From Chlorobiaceae bacterium (lineage in GTDB: Bacteria > Bacteroidota > Chlorobiia > Chlorobiales > Chlorobiaceae), in contig JAAXWX010000014.1 in the NCBI GenBank assembly GCA_013334755.1, forward strand, positions 1 to 46,243: a stretch of 46,243 nucleotides of DNA, written 5' to 3'. Below the pieces are notes generated by a model. That model saw nothing but the letters and a program-made list of their open reading frames with translations. It was not told the origin of the DNA and ran no database searches. The position numbers and the translations under genes are program-made. Each line of letters begins with the position of its first letter. Position 1 is the stretch's first letter. Shown here piece after piece: positions 45,728-46,243 of this stretch.

Positions 45728-46243
45728 TTATTTTTTCCACACAACCCGGTTCACATAATCGGTATAGCTTAGTATCAACCGAACCACCTTCTCCGAGACA
45801 TTAGGCATCGAATAATCTGCTACCTGTCTCAATCCGCGTTGGCCACCACGTTGCTGCAACTCAAGAATCGCCAGTGCCTGCATGACACGATCAACTTCCA
45901 GGCCAACCATCATGACACTTGCCTCCTCCATCCCCTCGGGCCGCTCATGGGCCTCACGGATATTGATGGCGGGAAAATTGAGAATTGAAGATTCCTCAGT
46001 AATGGTGCCGCTGTCAGAAAGCACCGCTTTGGCATGCATTTGAAGATGAACATAATCACAAAATCCGAGAGGCTTCAACAGTTCAACCTGCTTGTTAAAA
46101 ACCACACCGCTTGTATCAATCCGCTTGCGGGTTCTCGGATGGGTCGAGACGATCACCCTTTTTTTAAACTCATCAGCAAGCATGTTCAGGATGGTAACAA
46201 GCCGCTGGAAATTCCTGTCCGATTCAATATTCTCTTCGCGATG
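45728..46243 (-). CDS. UDP-N-acetylglucosamine 2-epimerase family, C-terminal part (partial)
   Basis: The gene continues past the right window edge; the last 171 codons are present, in frame from HREENIES at the edge. It carries the non-hydrolysing epimerase core: HREEN (catalytic context), [11 protein letters not shown] and [20 protein letters not shown] (UDP-sugar binding Glu and Ser-Gly), then [16 protein letters not shown]. The last block is that of the FnlC/WbjD/Cap5G sub-group, which acts in UDP-N-acetyl-L-fucosamine synthesis; WecB itself differs there. It ends 34 bases before the GT4 gene. Assignment to FnlC or WecB needs the missing half and the upstream neighbours. Confidence 0.85.
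   Translation of the reverse strand, partial: HREENIESDRNFQRLVTILNMLADEFKKRVIVSTHPRTRKRIDTSGVVFNKQVELLKPLGFCDYVHLQMHAKAVLSDSGTITEESSILNFPAINIREAHERPEGMEEASVMMVGLEVDRVMQALAILELQQRGGQRGLRQVADYSMPNVSEKVVRLILSYTDYVNRVVWKK

Overview
The window reads as chromosomal DNA of a green sulfur bacterium (Chlorobiaceae, Chlorobium/Pelodictyon type). HemB, IlvC, the ilv-leu-cimA operon and the Tol genes look like the proteins I know from that family; IlvC looks closest to Pelodictyon/Chlorobium clathratiforme types. This placement is from memory of the families, not from a search. Genes are closely packed on both strands, start codons are often TTG or GTG, and Shine-Dalgarno sites are clear for only some genes.

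Layout. 1-108 is the tail of a probable hemD. 139-1518 (minus) holds a membrane-anchored acidic protein of unknown function and a HisN/IMPase-family phosphatase. 1671-5163 (plus) is a four-gene sodium-pumping biotin-dependent decarboxylase set (mmdA, gamma subunit, biotin carrier, beta subunit). 5373-9783 (minus) is a tightly coupled three-gene operon: an AfsA-type hotdog protein, a FAD amine-oxidase-fold enzyme and a six-TM hybrid histidine kinase that resembles the Vibrio CqsS autoinducer sensor. It is the best candidate here for an undescribed system: a possible signal synthesis and sensing unit. 10196-13268 has hemB, aroC and a convergent cysE. 13556-20117 is a two-partner secretion pair, in which the large exoprotein carries about eleven 57-residue propeller-like repeats and an Ig/cadherin-like tail. 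A small outer-membrane barrel, a QueD/PTPS enzyme and an unknown protein follow, each with its own terminator.

22351-27902 (minus) is a full Tol-Pal system in canonical order, with two tandem Pal lipoproteins separated by a terminator-like hairpin. Just upstream in the same direction (27927-29507) is a natural fusion of a VTE5-type polyprenol/phytol kinase with a DUF92/VTE6-type polyprenyl-phosphate kinase.

29965-41093 (plus) is one long operon, ilvD-ilvB-ilvN-ilvC-leuB-leuA-leuC-leuD-cimA. It should make valine, leucine and, from citramalate, isoleucine. It is preceded by a candidate 29-codon Ile/Val/Leu-rich leader peptide and a terminator-like hairpin, which suggests transcription attenuation. 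41209-41945 holds a small unknown gene and what looks like an internally deleted DUF218 (YdcF/ElyC-like) gene that has kept its terminator. 42091-46243 (minus) is the end of a surface polysaccharide cluster: non-hydrolysing UDP-GlcNAc 2-epimerase family (cut by the window edge), GT4 glycosyltransferase, GNAT acetyltransferase, DegT aminotransferase and initiating sugar-phosphate transferase. Its last four genes overlap by 4 bases at each junction.

No tRNA, rRNA, CRISPR array or intact insertion sequence was seen.
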